Positions 9,218 to 20,408 are shown, counted from the stretch's first letter. The stretch: 64,000 nt of DNA from Glycomyces sp. TRM65418 (GCF_019710475.1 NZ_JAJFAX010000001.1:248001-312000), one strand, 5' to 3'. Notes: a model not told the origin generated them from the letters alone. A program made the numbers and translations.

Positions 9218-10540
9218 CTACTCGGCGACGATGGTCGGGTGGAGGTCCGCGGCCGGGGGCTCCCAGGCGTCGACGTCCACGGTGGTCTGCTCGCCGGAGC
9301 GGATGTCCTTGATCTGCGTGCCCTCCTCGTTCGTGAAGAGCACGAAGGGGATCCCGCGCTTGTCGGCGAACTTGATCTGCTTGCCGAACTTGGCGGCCGA
9401 GGGCGAGACCTGGGTCGGGACGCCGCGGCGGCGCAGGCGCTGCGCGAGGGCGTTCGCGGCGGACCGGTCCTCCTCGTCGGCGAGCGCCACGATCACGCAC
9501 GTGGGCACCTCGCGGGTGGCGTCGATCTTGCCGGCCTGCAGCAGCGGCACCAGGATCCGCGAGACGCCGATCGACAGTCCCACACCGGGATAGGTGTGCT
9601 TGCCGTCGGAGGCGAGCTTGTCGTAGCGCCCGCCCGAGCAGATCGAGCCGAGGCCCTCGTAGCCCTCCATGACGGTCTCGTAGACGGTGCCGGTGTAGTA
9701 GTCGAGGCCGCGCGCGATCTTCATGTCGGCCACGACGAACCCGGGGGCCTCCTTCGCGGCGGCGTCCACGACGGCGGCCAGTTCGCTCAGGCCCTCGTCG
9801 AGCAGCGGATCGGACACCCCCAGGGCGCGGACCTCCTCCACGAACGACGTGTCCTCGGCGCTGATCGAGGCGAGCTTGAGGCAGGCCTCGGCCTGCTCGG
9901 GCGTGGCGTCCACGGTGTCGATGAGGAGCTTGGCGACCGCGTCGTGGCCGATCTTGTCGAGCTTGTCGATGATCCGCAGCGCCTCGTCGGTGTCGTGGAT
10001 GCCGAGGCCCTGGTAGAAGCCCTGGGAGAGCTTGCGGTTGTTGACGTGCATGCGCACGGGCGGCAGCGGCAGGCCGCGGAGGGCGTCGGCGATCACCAGC
10101 GCGACCTCGACCTCGTAGTGCGCGGGCAGCTCGCCCAGGTCGACGATGTCGATGTCCGCCTGCAGGAACTCGCGGTAGCGGCCCTCCTGGGGGCGCTCGC
10201 CCCGCCAGCAGGGCTGGATCTGGTAGCGGCGGAACGGGAAGTTGAGCTTCCCGGCGTTCTCGAGGACGTAGCGGGCGAAGGGCACGGTCAGGTCGAAGTG
10301 GAGGCCGAGTCCGGCGTCGCCGCCCTCGGCGTCGGCCTGGAGGCGGCGCAGCACGTAGACCTCCTTCGAAGTCTCGCCCTTGCGCAGGAGCTGGTCCATC
10401 GGCTCGACGGCGCGGGTGTGGAGGTTCGCGAAGCCGTGGAGCTCGAAGGCGCGGCGGAGATGGTCGACGACCTGCTGCTCGACGATCCGCTGCCGGGGCA
10501 GCAGTTCGGGGAAGCCCGAGAGCGGCTGAGGTCGTGACAT
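9218..10540 (-). CDS. hisS: Histidyl-tRNA synthetase
   Basis: 440 residues, the normal length of the short bacterial type. Charges tRNA-His with histidine in the cytoplasm. Class II motifs are visible: motif 2 FRRYQIQPCWRGERPQEGRYREF, of which the RGERPQ-GRYREF core is diagnostic, then the histidine-specific ARGLDYYTGTVYE and motif 3 VGLSIGVSRI. The C-terminal anticodon-binding domain begins near 340. ATG at 10540 has AGGAG upstream. It lies 52 bases after the MBL hydrolase gene, with which it is probably co-transcribed, as in other actinobacteria. Confidence 0.97.
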   Translation of the reverse strand: MSRPQPLSGFPELLPRQRIVEQQVVDHLRRAFELHGFANLHTRAVEPMDQLLRKGETSKEVYVLRRLQADAEGGDAGLGLHFDLTVPFARYVLENAGKLNFPFRRYQIQPCWRGERPQEGRYREFLQADIDIVDLGELPAHYEVEVALVIADALRGLPLPPVRMHVNNRKLSQGFYQGLGIHDTDEALRIIDKLDKIGHDAVAKLLIDTVDATPEQAEACLKLASISAEDTSFVEEVRALGVSDPLLDEGLSELAAVVDAAAKEAPGFVVADMKIARGLDYYTGTVYETVMEGYEGLGSICSGGRYDKLASDGKHTYPGVGLSIGVSRILVPLLQAGKIDATREVPTCVIVALADEEDRSAANALAQRLRRRGVPTQVSPSAAKFGKQIKFADKRGIPFVLFTNEEGTQIKDIRSGEQTTVDVDAWEPPAADLHPTIVAE

Positions 10541-10592
10541 GGCGGTCTCCTAGCGTTGGTTCGGTGGAACGATGCGCGCGGCGAGGCCGCGG

Positions 10593-11267
10593 CTAATGGG
10601 CGCGCTGAGCCGCGCGCTTGAGGTACGGGTTGCGGGCGCGTTCGGCCGCGATGGTGGTCGCCGGGCCGTGCCCGGGGAGGACGATCGTCGCGTCGTCGAG
10701 CGGGAGGACCTTGTCGCGCAGCGTGTCCTGCATGGCGGCGTCGGAGCCGCCGGGCAGGTCGGTGCGGCCGATCGCGCCGCGGAAGAGCACGTCGCCGGTC
10801 ACGGTGTACGGGGCCTCGGCGCCCGCGGTGTGGAACATGGCCGAGCCGGCGGTGTGGCCGGGCGCGTGGTCGACGGTGAAGCGCATCCCGGCGAGCTCGA
10901 CGACCGCGCCGTCGGCGAGCGCCCGCACGTCGTCGGGCTCGGTCCACTCGAGACCGGTGCCCACGAGCGACATCATGTTCGCGCTGAAGCCCTTCGCGGG
11001 GTCTTCGAGGAGGTGGCGGTCGTCGGTGTGGATGAAGGCCGGCACGTCGGAGGCGCCGCACACCGGGGCCACGGAGAACGTGTGGTCCAGGTGGCCGTGG
11101 GTGAGCATCACGGCGACGGGCTTGAGCCGCCGCTCGGCGAGCAGGTCGTCCAGGCGCGGGGCGATGCCGATGCCGGGGTCGACGACCACGCATTCGGATC
11201 CGGGACCGGCCGACAGCACGTAGCAGTTCGTGCCGAACGCATCCGCCACCAGCGTCTCGATGAGCAA
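10593..11267 (-). CDS. Metallo-beta-lactamase-fold hydrolase (glyoxalase II-like)
   Basis: 224 residues with the zinc-binding signature THGHLDH (HxHxDH), a downstream metal-binding His (APGHTAGS), an Asp ligand (TGDVLFRG) and a C-terminal PGHGPAT. It is the counterpart of Rv2581c, which lies next to hisS in mycobacteria. The reaction is likely thioester or similar ester hydrolysis, possibly of S-lactoylglutathione-type or mycothiol adducts (inference). The frame is open to an ATG at 11384, but that part reads across the promoter of the divergent gene. TTG at 11267, with GGAGGGGG just upstream, is preferred. Confidence 0.85.
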   Translation of the reverse strand: MLIETLVADAFGTNCYVLSAGPGSECVVVDPGIGIAPRLDDLLAERRLKPVAVMLTHGHLDHTFSVAPVCGASDVPAFIHTDDRHLLEDPAKGFSANMMSLVGTGLEWTEPDDVRALADGAVVELAGMRFTVDHAPGHTAGSAMFHTAGAEAPYTVTGDVLFRGAIGRTDLPGGSDAAMQDTLRDKVLPLDDATIVLPGHGPATTIAAERARNPYLKRAAQRAH

Positions 11268-11315
11268 CCGCTCCCCCTCCCTTCGCCGGGTCAGGATACA
11301 CGGGGCATCCTGCGG

Positions 11316-11344
11316 TGACGCGTCTGACGTGGCCCCGTTAGACT
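11316..11344 (+). promoter_or_regulatory. Promoter for the small membrane protein / cyclophilin pair
   Basis: -35-like TGACGC (11316-11321) and -10 TAGACT (11339-11344) are separated by 17 bases. They lie 83 bases upstream of the GTG start at 11427. Confidence 0.5.
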
Positions 11345-11426
11345 GCGGAACTCGTACCCCCCGGAACGCGCGAGCGGTATGCACCGCACGCGGCGTTCAC
11401 CCAGACCGGTCGACCGAGGAGGCCAG

Positions 11427-11744
11427 GTGCCCGCCAAGTCCAAGCACATGGAGCAGCGCAAGCAGCGCATCGCGAACGCGAAGAAGAACGCGCGCCTCGC
11501 GGAGAAGTTGCGCCGCCGCCGCCAGCTCCAGGCGCTGTTCGGGCTCATCGCGATCGCCGCCGTGCTGACCCTCGCGTTCCTGTGGCAGACGGGGTTCTTC
11601 GAGGACGAGGAGCCCGCGGCCGAGGAGACCCCCACCTCGGAGATCACCGAGATGCCGTCCCTGGACCCGAGCGCCACGGCGGACCCGACCGCGACGCCCA
11701 CCGCGGAGTCCGCCGAGACCCCTGCCGACACCGAGACCGAGTAA
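11427..11744 (+). CDS. Small membrane-anchored protein with acidic Thr/Glu/Pro-rich tail
   Basis: 105 residues, not recognised as a named family. GTG at 11427 has AGGAGG at 11418-11423. Residues 1-35 are strongly basic and probably helical (KSKHMEQRKQRIANAKKN). A membrane helix spans about 36-53, and the remaining 50 residues are acidic and low in complexity (EETPTSE, TADPTATPT). The layout copies the N-terminal anchor of the cyclophilin encoded 31 bases downstream but lacks a catalytic domain. The pair is probably one transcript. A structural or partner role with the cyclophilin is inference only. Confidence 0.75.
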   Translation: MPAKSKHMEQRKQRIANAKKNARLAEKLRRRRQLQALFGLIAIAAVLTLAFLWQTGFFEDEEPAAEETPTSEITEMPSLDPSATADPTATPTAESAETPADTETE

Positions 11745-11775
11745 GCACCCCTAACCGCGCGAAGGAGATCCGACG

Positions 11776-12672
11776 GTGGCGTCGAAACAAGCCCAGCGCC
11801 TGGCCGCCCGGCAGCAACTGCAGCAGCGCATGGCCGTGAAGGCCGAGGAAGAGCGCCGCAAGCGCACCGTCCTGTGGAGCATCGGCGGCGTGGCCGCGCT
11901 CGTGGCCCTGGTGCTGGTCGCCTGGGGCGCGGTGACGGTCTTCGGCGCGGACGACGACGAGGCCGGCGCGTCGGACCCCGACGTCGCCGAGCTGGTCGAC
12001 GAGGCCGAGGCCGCCTCGGACCGCTGCGCGGACGTCGAGCCCAGCGGGGAGGGCGCGCTCGGCACGCCGACCGAGGGCCTCACTGACGGGCGTCCCGCCC
12101 AGGACGTGTACCTCGAATGCCTCCAGATGAGCACCCCGGACGCCTCGGCGACCGAGTCGTGCATGTACACCTCGGTCGACGGCACCAGCCCGACCCCGCT
12201 GTCGGTGCAGCCCGCCGCGGGCACGCAGAAGATGACGATCGTGACCAACCTGGGCACGATCACCGCGGAGATCGACACCGCGGGCGCGCCGTGCACCGCC
12301 GGGTCGTTCACCTACCTCGCCAAAGAGGGCTACTTCGACGGCCAGCAGTGCCACCGGCTGACCACCGAGAGCATCTGGGTCCTCCAGTGCGGTGACCCCG
12401 ACGCGCGCGGCGCGATCGAGGCCGGCACCCCCGAGATGGCGGGCGCGGGCTCCCCGGGCTACCAGTACGAGGAGGAGAACCTGCCGGTCGAGGCCGAGGC
12501 GAACTACCCGGCCGGGACCATCGCGATGGCGAACGCCGGCGCGGGCACCACCGGCAGCCAGTTCTTCATCGTCTACGAGGACACGAGCCTCCCCGCGGAC
12601 TACACCGTCCTCGGACAGGTGACGTCGGGCCTCGACATCGTGGAGCAGGTGGCCGCCGCGGGCGTGATGTAA
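11776..12672 (+). CDS. Membrane-anchored cyclophilin-type peptidyl-prolyl cis-trans isomerase
   Basis: 298 residues. GTG at 11776 follows GAAGGAG. A basic N-terminus (1-34), a membrane helix at about 35-57 and a linker lead to an extracellular cyclophilin domain from about residue 150. Domain signs are MTIVTNLGTITAEID, CHRL (the FHR position), VLQCGDP and GSQFFIVYED. Extra cysteines in the domain suggest a disulfide outside the membrane. It speeds folding of proline-containing exported proteins. The place immediately before relA is the conserved actinobacterial one (ppiB/Rv2582). Confidence 0.93.
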   Translation: MASKQAQRLAARQQLQQRMAVKAEEERRKRTVLWSIGGVAALVALVLVAWGAVTVFGADDDEAGASDPDVAELVDEAEAASDRCADVEPSGEGALGTPTEGLTDGRPAQDVYLECLQMSTPDASATESCMYTSVDGTSPTPLSVQPAAGTQKMTIVTNLGTITAEIDTAGAPCTAGSFTYLAKEGYFDGQQCHRLTTESIWVLQCGDPDARGAIEAGTPEMAGAGSPGYQYEEENLPVEAEANYPAGTIAMANAGAGTTGSQFFIVYEDTSLPADYTVLGQVTSGLDIVEQVAAAGVM

Positions 12673-12796
12673 GCCCGCCGGTGGGCGCGCACGCCCCGCG
12701 AACGTGCAGGAGAGCGTGTCCCGCGTCCCGCCGTCGGTGGGGGATCACACTGGCCCGCACGGCCAGCCGAATTTATGGCTCGCACGCATCGCCAAG

Positions 12797-12828
12797 TAGG
12801 ATGGGCATCAAAGCTCTGTCGAGCTTTG
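12797..12828 (+). promoter_or_regulatory. relA promoter -10 and leader hairpin
   Basis: -10-like TAGGAT lies at 12797-12802. A perfect palindrome, CAAAGCTC (12809-12816) / GAGCTTTG (12821-12828) with a four-base loop, starts at about the expected transcription start. It could be a protein operator or an RNA hairpin at the 5' end of the relA mRNA. It is unusually AT-balanced for this genome. Confidence 0.4.
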
Positions 12829-12865
12829 AGAAACTGTAGGCCGTGTTGAGACCGAGGAGGCGTGC

Positions 12866-15214
<2,349 letters not shown>

Positions 15215-15295
15215 GGCGTCGACCTCGTCTCGCCGGGCGAGCCCGTCCGCAGTATGGTGTGGCGGTCCCCCACTGCCGCAAGAGGAAGCAATGCC

Positions 15296-15775
15296 ATGAC
15301 GGACCTGTCCGACTTCAACGAGGACGAACGCGCCCTCATCGTCACGACTCCCGGTGTGGTGCTGAAGGGCGCGATCGTGTCCGACGGCTTGAGGAAGCCG
15401 ATCGCGTTCCTCAAGGAGGTGACGGCCGGCGCCAAGGCGTTCCGCCAGGCCCAGCAGCACCGGAACCCGCTCGTGAAGTCGGTGGCGATCTCCTTGCGCG
15501 ACAGCGGCTCCTCGATCGAGGAGGACCGGGAACTGCCGTTCACCGACGAGGCGATGGCCAAGGCGCTCCACATGGCGCGGCAGGCGATGGTACTCCTGCA
15601 CGAGCGGGCCGCTGCGGAGGACGCGGCGGCGTACGGCGCGTGGCTGATCAGCATCGCCACCGACGTCGCGAAGGCGGCCAGCTCGAAGCCGGCCGGCTTC
15701 TTCAGCCGAAAGGTCGCGATCACCCCGGCCGAAGAGGCCTTCATCGAAGAACTCCGCCAGGCCGTCGCAGGCTGA
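15296..15775 (+). CDS. Soluble helical protein of unknown function
   Basis: 159 residues, not recognised. ATG at 15296 follows AGAGGAAG, and a possible -10 TATGGT is near 15254. The protein looks mostly alpha-helical, with no signal peptide or membrane helix. A C-terminal stretch (KAASSKPAGFFSRKVAITPAEE) is more polar. It sits where apt is expected after relA but shows no phosphoribosyltransferase motif, so it is not a replacement. Confidence 0.75.
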   Translation: MTDLSDFNEDERALIVTTPGVVLKGAIVSDGLRKPIAFLKEVTAGAKAFRQAQQHRNPLVKSVAISLRDSGSSIEEDRELPFTDEAMAKALHMARQAMVLLHERAAAEDAAAYGAWLISIATDVAKAASSKPAGFFSRKVAITPAEEAFIEELRQAVAG

Positions 15776-15805
15776 CCCGATCGGCCCGCCGCGGCGGCAC
15801 CGTCG

Positions 15806-16363
15806 TCATCCCACCCGGGTAACGGTCATATTCAGGCCATCGTCCGGATGGTAGTTCCACGTCGCGGTGAGACCGTCGAACGTCGCCTCCTGATAGCCGT
15901 CGAGCGCACGAGTGTTCTGGATCCGGTCGACGACGGCATACGGAACGTCGAGCTCTTCGAGGAGGCAGTCGAGCTGCAGGAGGGTCGCGCCGGGCATTTC
16001 CTCGGCACCGGCTCGGTCGATGCTCAAGGTGTCACCGTCGTCGCCGATTCGGATGTCAGAGGAGCCGGACGCGCAGGTCTCCTTTGCGGACTCGAAGATA
16101 TCGGGGTCCGATGCGCCGGCGCCGTCGGAGCCGCCGCTGGCGAGACCCACGATGAGCCCGACGAAGAAGGCGGCCACCGCGGCGGCGATTGAGAATATGA
16201 GGCGGAGGTCGGGCCGTCGACGGACCGGCGGCGCAGTCGGGCCATTGGGCCGCCACAGGCCCGGGGTGGTGGACGGAAGTGCCGATGACGTTTCCGATTC
16301 GGCGATCCGGTCCTGTTCTGCGGCGGGATCAGGCGGAGGAGGGGAGGGTGCGGGAGTCATCAT
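15806..16363 (-). CDS. One-pass membrane protein with extracellular actinobacterial domain
   Basis: 185 residues, function unknown. Two ATGs (16363, 16360) begin MMTPAPSPPPP; the open frame before them lacks signals. The proline-rich cytoplasmic part is residues 1-50, a membrane helix spans about 54-77, and an extracellular domain follows. That domain has a first Cys in SAKETCASGSSDIRIGDDG, a second in LLQLDCLLEELDV, and ends in ATWNYHPDDGLNMTVT. This end pattern recurs in uncharacterised actinobacterial envelope proteins (from memory). The two cysteines probably pair. Confidence 0.8.
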   Translation of the reverse strand: MMTPAPSPPPPDPAAEQDRIAESETSSALPSTTPGLWRPNGPTAPPVRRRPDLRLIFSIAAAVAAFFVGLIVGLASGGSDGAGASDPDIFESAKETCASGSSDIRIGDDGDTLSIDRAGAEEMPGATLLQLDCLLEELDVPYAVVDRIQNTRALDGYQEATFDGLTATWNYHPDDGLNMTVTRVG

Positions 16364-16489
16364 TGGAGCGTTCCATGTTCCGGGCCGACCAGCGCCATGT
16401 ACCACTCGTTCGTGTCGGTGCACGCCCGTCCCCCACCCGGTCGATGTCGCCGAACGGCGGGCGGCGGCATCCGTCTGAGCCGGTGTCCG

Positions 16490-17449
16490 TCAAACGCCGA
16501 GCTGCGGCAGGACGTGTTCGCCGAAGGCGTCGATGAATCGTTCCTGCTCGGGGCCGACCTGGTGGACGTAGACGCGGGCGAAGCCCATGTCCGCGTAAGC
16601 GGCGAGCTGTTCGGCGTGCCGGTCGAGGTCGGCGCCGATGTGGACGCCGGGATCGATCGCGTCGACGGGAATGTGCCGGCAGGCCGCGTCGAACTGCTCG
16701 GGCAGTTCGAGCTCCTCGTTCAGGATCGGCGGCAGGACGCAGAAGCGCCACTGCTCCCAGGCCTGGGCCCGGGCGCGGTCCTCGTCGGGGTCCCACGAGA
16801 GGTGGACCTGCAGGTGGACCGGCTTGCCTTCGCCGCCGCCTTCGCGGAAGGCGTCGATGACCTCGCGGAGGTGCTCGGGGGCGGCGTTGACGGTGATGAG
16901 GCCGTCGGCCCAGGGGGCGACCTCGCGGGCGGTGCGGGGGGTGAGCGCGGCGGCCATGAGCGGCGGTGGCGTCTCGGGGCGGGTGTAGAGGCGCGCGCCC
17001 CGCACCGTGACGGTGCCCTCGTGGTCGACCGTCTGGCCGTCCAGCAGGCGGCCGATGATGTCCGCGCACTCGCGCAGCCGCACGTTCCGTTCGGGCTTGC
17101 GCGGCCAGTGCGCGCCCGTGACGTGCTCGTTCAGTGCCTGGCCGCTGCCGAGCGCGGGCGTGAAGCGCCCGGGGAACAGCTCCTCCACGGTGGCGATGGC
17201 CTGCGCGGTGATCGCCGGGTGGTAGCGGTCGCCGACGGCGGTGACGATGCCGAAGGGCACCGTGGTGTGGGCCATCGCGGCCCCCAGCCAGGTCCAGGCG
17301 AACCCGGACTCGTCCTGGTCGGCGCTCCAGGGCGAGAAGTGGTCGGACGAGAGGACCGCCTCGAATCCGGCCTCCTCCGCGGCGGCGGCCAGCGCGGCCA
17401 GGCGCGAGGGCGCGAACTGCTCGTGCGATGCGTGGTATCCGATCTCCAC
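16490..17449 (-). CDS. LLM-class flavin/F420-dependent oxidoreductase
   Basis: 319 residues, luciferase-like TIM barrel. Signs are EIGYHASHEQFAP at the N-terminus, SSDHFSPW near 50, FGIVTAVGDRYHPA, and LGSGQALNEHVTG. The GTG start at 17449 is preceded by AGAGGGAG. It lies 17 bases after the TreS-like gene and is surely co-transcribed with it. The sequence resembles the TIGR03885-type subfamily (non-F420 flavin oxidoreductases), but cofactor choice (FMN or F420) cannot be decided by eye. The substrate is unknown; partnership with a glucan/trehalose enzyme suggests a sugar-linked role (inference). Confidence 0.85.
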   Translation of the reverse strand: MEIGYHASHEQFAPSRLAALAAAAEEAGFEAVLSSDHFSPWSADQDESGFAWTWLGAAMAHTTVPFGIVTAVGDRYHPAITAQAIATVEELFPGRFTPALGSGQALNEHVTGAHWPRKPERNVRLRECADIIGRLLDGQTVDHEGTVTVRGARLYTRPETPPPLMAAALTPRTAREVAPWADGLITVNAAPEHLREVIDAFREGGGEGKPVHLQVHLSWDPDEDRARAQAWEQWRFCVLPPILNEELELPEQFDAACRHIPVDAIDPGVHIGADLDRHAEQLAAYADMGFARVYVHQVGPEQERFIDAFGEHVLPQLGV

Positions 17450-17466
17450 CGGTGACTCCCTCTCGT

Positions 17467-19095
17467 TCAGTCGAAGACGCTCGCGCGGGGCCGCATCCAG
17501 CGGTACCCGTGGCCCCGCAGCCGCAGCAGGCGCGGCTGGTCCTCGTCGGGCGGATAGTCGCTGTCGGCCATGACGTCGACGAGGTCGCCCAGGTCGTCGG
17601 GGACTTGCACTTTGACGTCCTCGCCGCTCAGGTTGACGAGGGTGATCGCGACGCCGTCGCCGTCGTCCTGGTGGCGCAGGGCCACCACGGACCGGCAGCC
17701 GGTGTCGATGACGCGGTGGCGGCCGAATCCGATCTGGCGGAGGCCGTGACGAGCTCGGACCAGGTCGCCGATCCTGCTCAGGAGACTGTGAGGACGGCGC
17801 TGCTGGTCGTAGACGTTGATCTCCCTGTAGCCGAACGGTCCGTCCCGGACCGGCTCCGCGACGAGCCGATCGGACGGGGCGGAGGAGAATCCGGCGTGCT
17901 CGTCGGAGCTCCACTGCATGGGGATGCGGACGGAGAGGCGTTCGCGGCGGGAGAGGTCGTCGCCCATGCCGATCTCGTCGCCGTACTGCAGGACCGGCGC
18001 GCCGGGCAGGGAGAGCAGCAGGGCGTGGGCGGCGGCGATGCGCCGTTCGTCGCCGCCGAGGATCGGGGCGAGTCGGCGCCGGATGCCGCGGCCGTAGAGG
18101 CGCATGTCCTCATCGGGTGCGAAGGCCTCAATCACCTCGGCGCGTTCGGCGTCGCTGAGCCGTTCGAGGTCGAGCTCGTCATGGTTGCGCAGCCAGTTGG
18201 CGTACTGGCTCAGGTGGGGCGGCTGCGGCATCGCGTCCAGGGCGCGGTGCACCGGTTCGGCGTCGCCGCGGGCGAGCGCGAGGAACATGTGGTTGTTGAG
18301 CCAGAAGTTGAGCAGCATGGTCATGCCGCGGCCGTCGCAGAAGTAGTCGTTGTACTCCTCGATGGGGACGTCGACTTCGCCCATGAGCACCGCTTCGGGG
18401 TGGCGCAGGGAGACGAGTTCGCGCATCTCGCGCAGCAGCCACGCGCCGCCTTCATGGGGGTCGGCCGCTCCGGCGGCCTCGACCATGTACGGCACGGCGT
18501 CGACGCGGAAGCCCGAGACGCCCAGCCGGAGCCAGAAGGACATGATGCGGCGGATCTCGCGGCGCACCGCGGGGTTGGCGTGGTTGAGGTCGGGTTCGTG
18601 GGAGTAGAAGACGTGCCGGTAGTACTGGCCGGCCTGCTCGTCCCAGGTCCAGATGTCGTCCTCGACGGTCGGGAAGATGGGTTCCTGCCCGGTGTCCTTC
18701 GGCTCGTCGGACCAGATGTAGTAGTCGCGGTAGGGGGATTCGGGGTCGGAGCGGGCCTCCTGGAACCAGGGGTGCTGGTCGGAGGTGTGCTGCACGACCA
18801 GGTCGAGGAGCACGCGGATGCCGTTCTCCTCGGCCTCCTCCAGGAGTTCGACCACGTCGGGGAGCGCGCCGAAGCGGGGGTCCACGCCGAGGTGGTCGGT
18901 GATGTCGTAGCCGCCGTCGCGGAACGGCGAGGGGTAGAACGGCAGGAGCCACAGGCAGGTGACGCCGAGTCCGCGGAGGTGGTCGAGCCGGTCGGTGATG
19001 CCGCGCAGATCGCCCCATCCGTCCCCGTCGGAGTCGCGGAACATGGCGGGGTCGACGGCGTAGATGACGGCGTTGCGGTACCAGAGCGGTTGCAC
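17467..19095 (-). CDS. GH13 glycoside hydrolase, trehalose-synthase-like
   Basis: 542 residues. An alpha-amylase-type barrel with all three catalytic residues: nucleophile Asp199 in GFRVDAVPYM, acid/base Glu240 in LMGEVDVP, and Asp306 in LRNHDELDLE. The RNHDEL form and YYIWSDEP are typical of trehalose synthase (maltose alpha-glucosyltransferase). It is shorter than classical TreS and has a reduced C-terminal beta domain, so alpha-glucosidase or another glucan isomerase remains possible. GTG at 19095 with GGGAG upstream is the chosen start; the longer open frame reads into the neighbouring gene. It forms an operon with the LLM oxidoreductase. Confidence 0.87.
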   Translation of the reverse strand: MQPLWYRNAVIYAVDPAMFRDSDGDGWGDLRGITDRLDHLRGLGVTCLWLLPFYPSPFRDGGYDITDHLGVDPRFGALPDVVELLEEAEENGIRVLLDLVVQHTSDQHPWFQEARSDPESPYRDYYIWSDEPKDTGQEPIFPTVEDDIWTWDEQAGQYYRHVFYSHEPDLNHANPAVRREIRRIMSFWLRLGVSGFRVDAVPYMVEAAGAADPHEGGAWLLREMRELVSLRHPEAVLMGEVDVPIEEYNDYFCDGRGMTMLLNFWLNNHMFLALARGDAEPVHRALDAMPQPPHLSQYANWLRNHDELDLERLSDAERAEVIEAFAPDEDMRLYGRGIRRRLAPILGGDERRIAAAHALLLSLPGAPVLQYGDEIGMGDDLSRRERLSVRIPMQWSSDEHAGFSSAPSDRLVAEPVRDGPFGYREINVYDQQRRPHSLLSRIGDLVRARHGLRQIGFGRHRVIDTGCRSVVALRHQDDGDGVAITLVNLSGEDVKVQVPDDLGDLVDVMADSDYPPDEDQPRLLRLRGHGYRWMRPRASVFD

Positions 19096-19199
19096 GGCAC
19101 TCCCATCGATTCGGTGACGGTCCTCTTCGAATGCGATGGCGGATGCCCGCGGCGCCGATTCGTGAAACCTTCCGCATGTGCGGAGGCCCGCGCGGGCGT

Positions 19200-20408
19200 T
19201 CAGCGGACGCGGCGGCCCCAGTCGATGGCGTGGGCGTGCTGCCACGCGGTTCGCTCCGGAGTCATGAAGCGCTCCATGACGAACGGCATCACGGCGTCCC
19301 GGATGCGGGCCGCGATCGGACCGGCGGCCTTGGACTGGTTGGTGCGGGCCGCGGCGGCGATGATCCGTTCGACGCGGCCCCGGCGGATCGCCTCGTAGGC
19401 CTGGAAGGCGCGATCGACGGGCAGGTCGCGGAGGCACCGGGCCAGTTCGATCGCCGATTCGGCCGCGAGGCTCGCGCCCTGGCCGGAGGAGGGCGAGGCG
19501 GCGTGCGCGGCGTCGCCGATGAGCGCGATGCGGCCCTTGGACCAGTGCGGAAGGTGCGGGAGGTCCTCCAGGGGCGAGGGCGGGATGAAGGAGGCGGGGG
19601 TGACGTGGTCGAGCAGCCGCAGGGCCGGGCTCGCGTCGTCGGCGAAGGCCGCTCGCATCCGCGCCGTCCACTCCTCGAAGGCCGTGGCCCGCAAGGCGTC
19701 GCGGTCGAGCCGCTTGACGGGAAGGTTGGCGAACCAGCCGGTGCGCTCGCCGTCGGAGAGGTGCCCGAAGAAGGCCCGGCGGCCGAAGACCATGTGGAAG
19801 GCGCCGCCGGTGTCCACGACGCCCGCGGGTCCTTCGATGAACCCGCCGAGGCCGATGAGGCCGGTGTAGCGCGGCCGGGGTCCGGCGGGGTCGATATGAC
19901 TGCGCACAGTGGAGCGGATGCCGTCGCAGCCGATGAGCACATCGGCTTCGGCGGTGGTGTGGTCGTCGAACTGGGCGATGACGCTGCGGCCGGTGTCGGT
20001 GGCGTCCACGAAGCGCCTGCCGTAGACGATCGGGACGCCGGCGGCCTCGGCGCGGGCCTGGAGGAGCTCGGTCATGCGGCCGCGGGAGAGGGTGACCATT
20101 GTGGGCAGTTCGGGTGCGTGCTCGATCGCGCCGAGCACTTTGCCGGCACCGGAGTGGACGACCATGCGCGGGGTGGGGATGCCGGTTTCGGCGAGGTCCG
20201 CGTCGGCGCCGACCACGCGCAGGGCGCTCAGGCCGTTCGGAGCGAGCGTGAGCGGCCCGCCCTTGGAGCCGGTGCCGGGTCGGTGGGCCTCGTACACCGT
20301 GGCCGCGATCCCGGCCTTCTGGAGCGCGAGGGCGGCGACGGGTCCGGCGACGCCGCCGCCGATGACGACGGCGGTCCTGGCCCGTCCGCTGGGGTGCTGT
20401 GCGTTCAT
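19200..20408 (-). CDS. FAD-dependent monooxygenase (aromatic hydroxylase type)
   Basis: 402 residues. FAD motifs are in order: VIGGGVAGPVAALALQKAG at the N-terminus, the DG motif CDGIRSTVR at about 175-183, and GDAAHAASPSSGQGASLA near 295. These define the PHBH-fold NAD(P)H-dependent hydroxylases acting on aromatic or polyketide-like substrates. The start ATG at 20408 has TAGCGT (20416-20421) seven bases upstream, suggesting a leaderless mRNA. No biosynthetic cluster surrounds it, so the substrate is unknown. Confidence 0.88.
   Translation of the reverse strand: MNAQHPSGRARTAVVIGGGVAGPVAALALQKAGIAATVYEAHRPGTGSKGGPLTLAPNGLSALRVVGADADLAETGIPTPRMVVHSGAGKVLGAIEHAPELPTMVTLSRGRMTELLQARAEAAGVPIVYGRRFVDATDTGRSVIAQFDDHTTAEADVLIGCDGIRSTVRSHIDPAGPRPRYTGLIGLGGFIEGPAGVVDTGGAFHMVFGRRAFFGHLSDGERTGWFANLPVKRLDRDALRATAFEEWTARMRAAFADDASPALRLLDHVTPASFIPPSPLEDLPHLPHWSKGRIALIGDAAHAASPSSGQGASLAAESAIELARCLRDLPVDRAFQAYEAIRRGRVERIIAAAARTNQSKAAGPIAARIRDAVMPFVMERFMTPERTAWQHAHAIDWGRRVR

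Noticed and set aside
11268-11384. A longer N-terminus for the MBL hydrolase
   Set aside because: The extra codons overlap the promoter of the divergent gene and precede a good GGAGGGGG site with the TTG at 11267.
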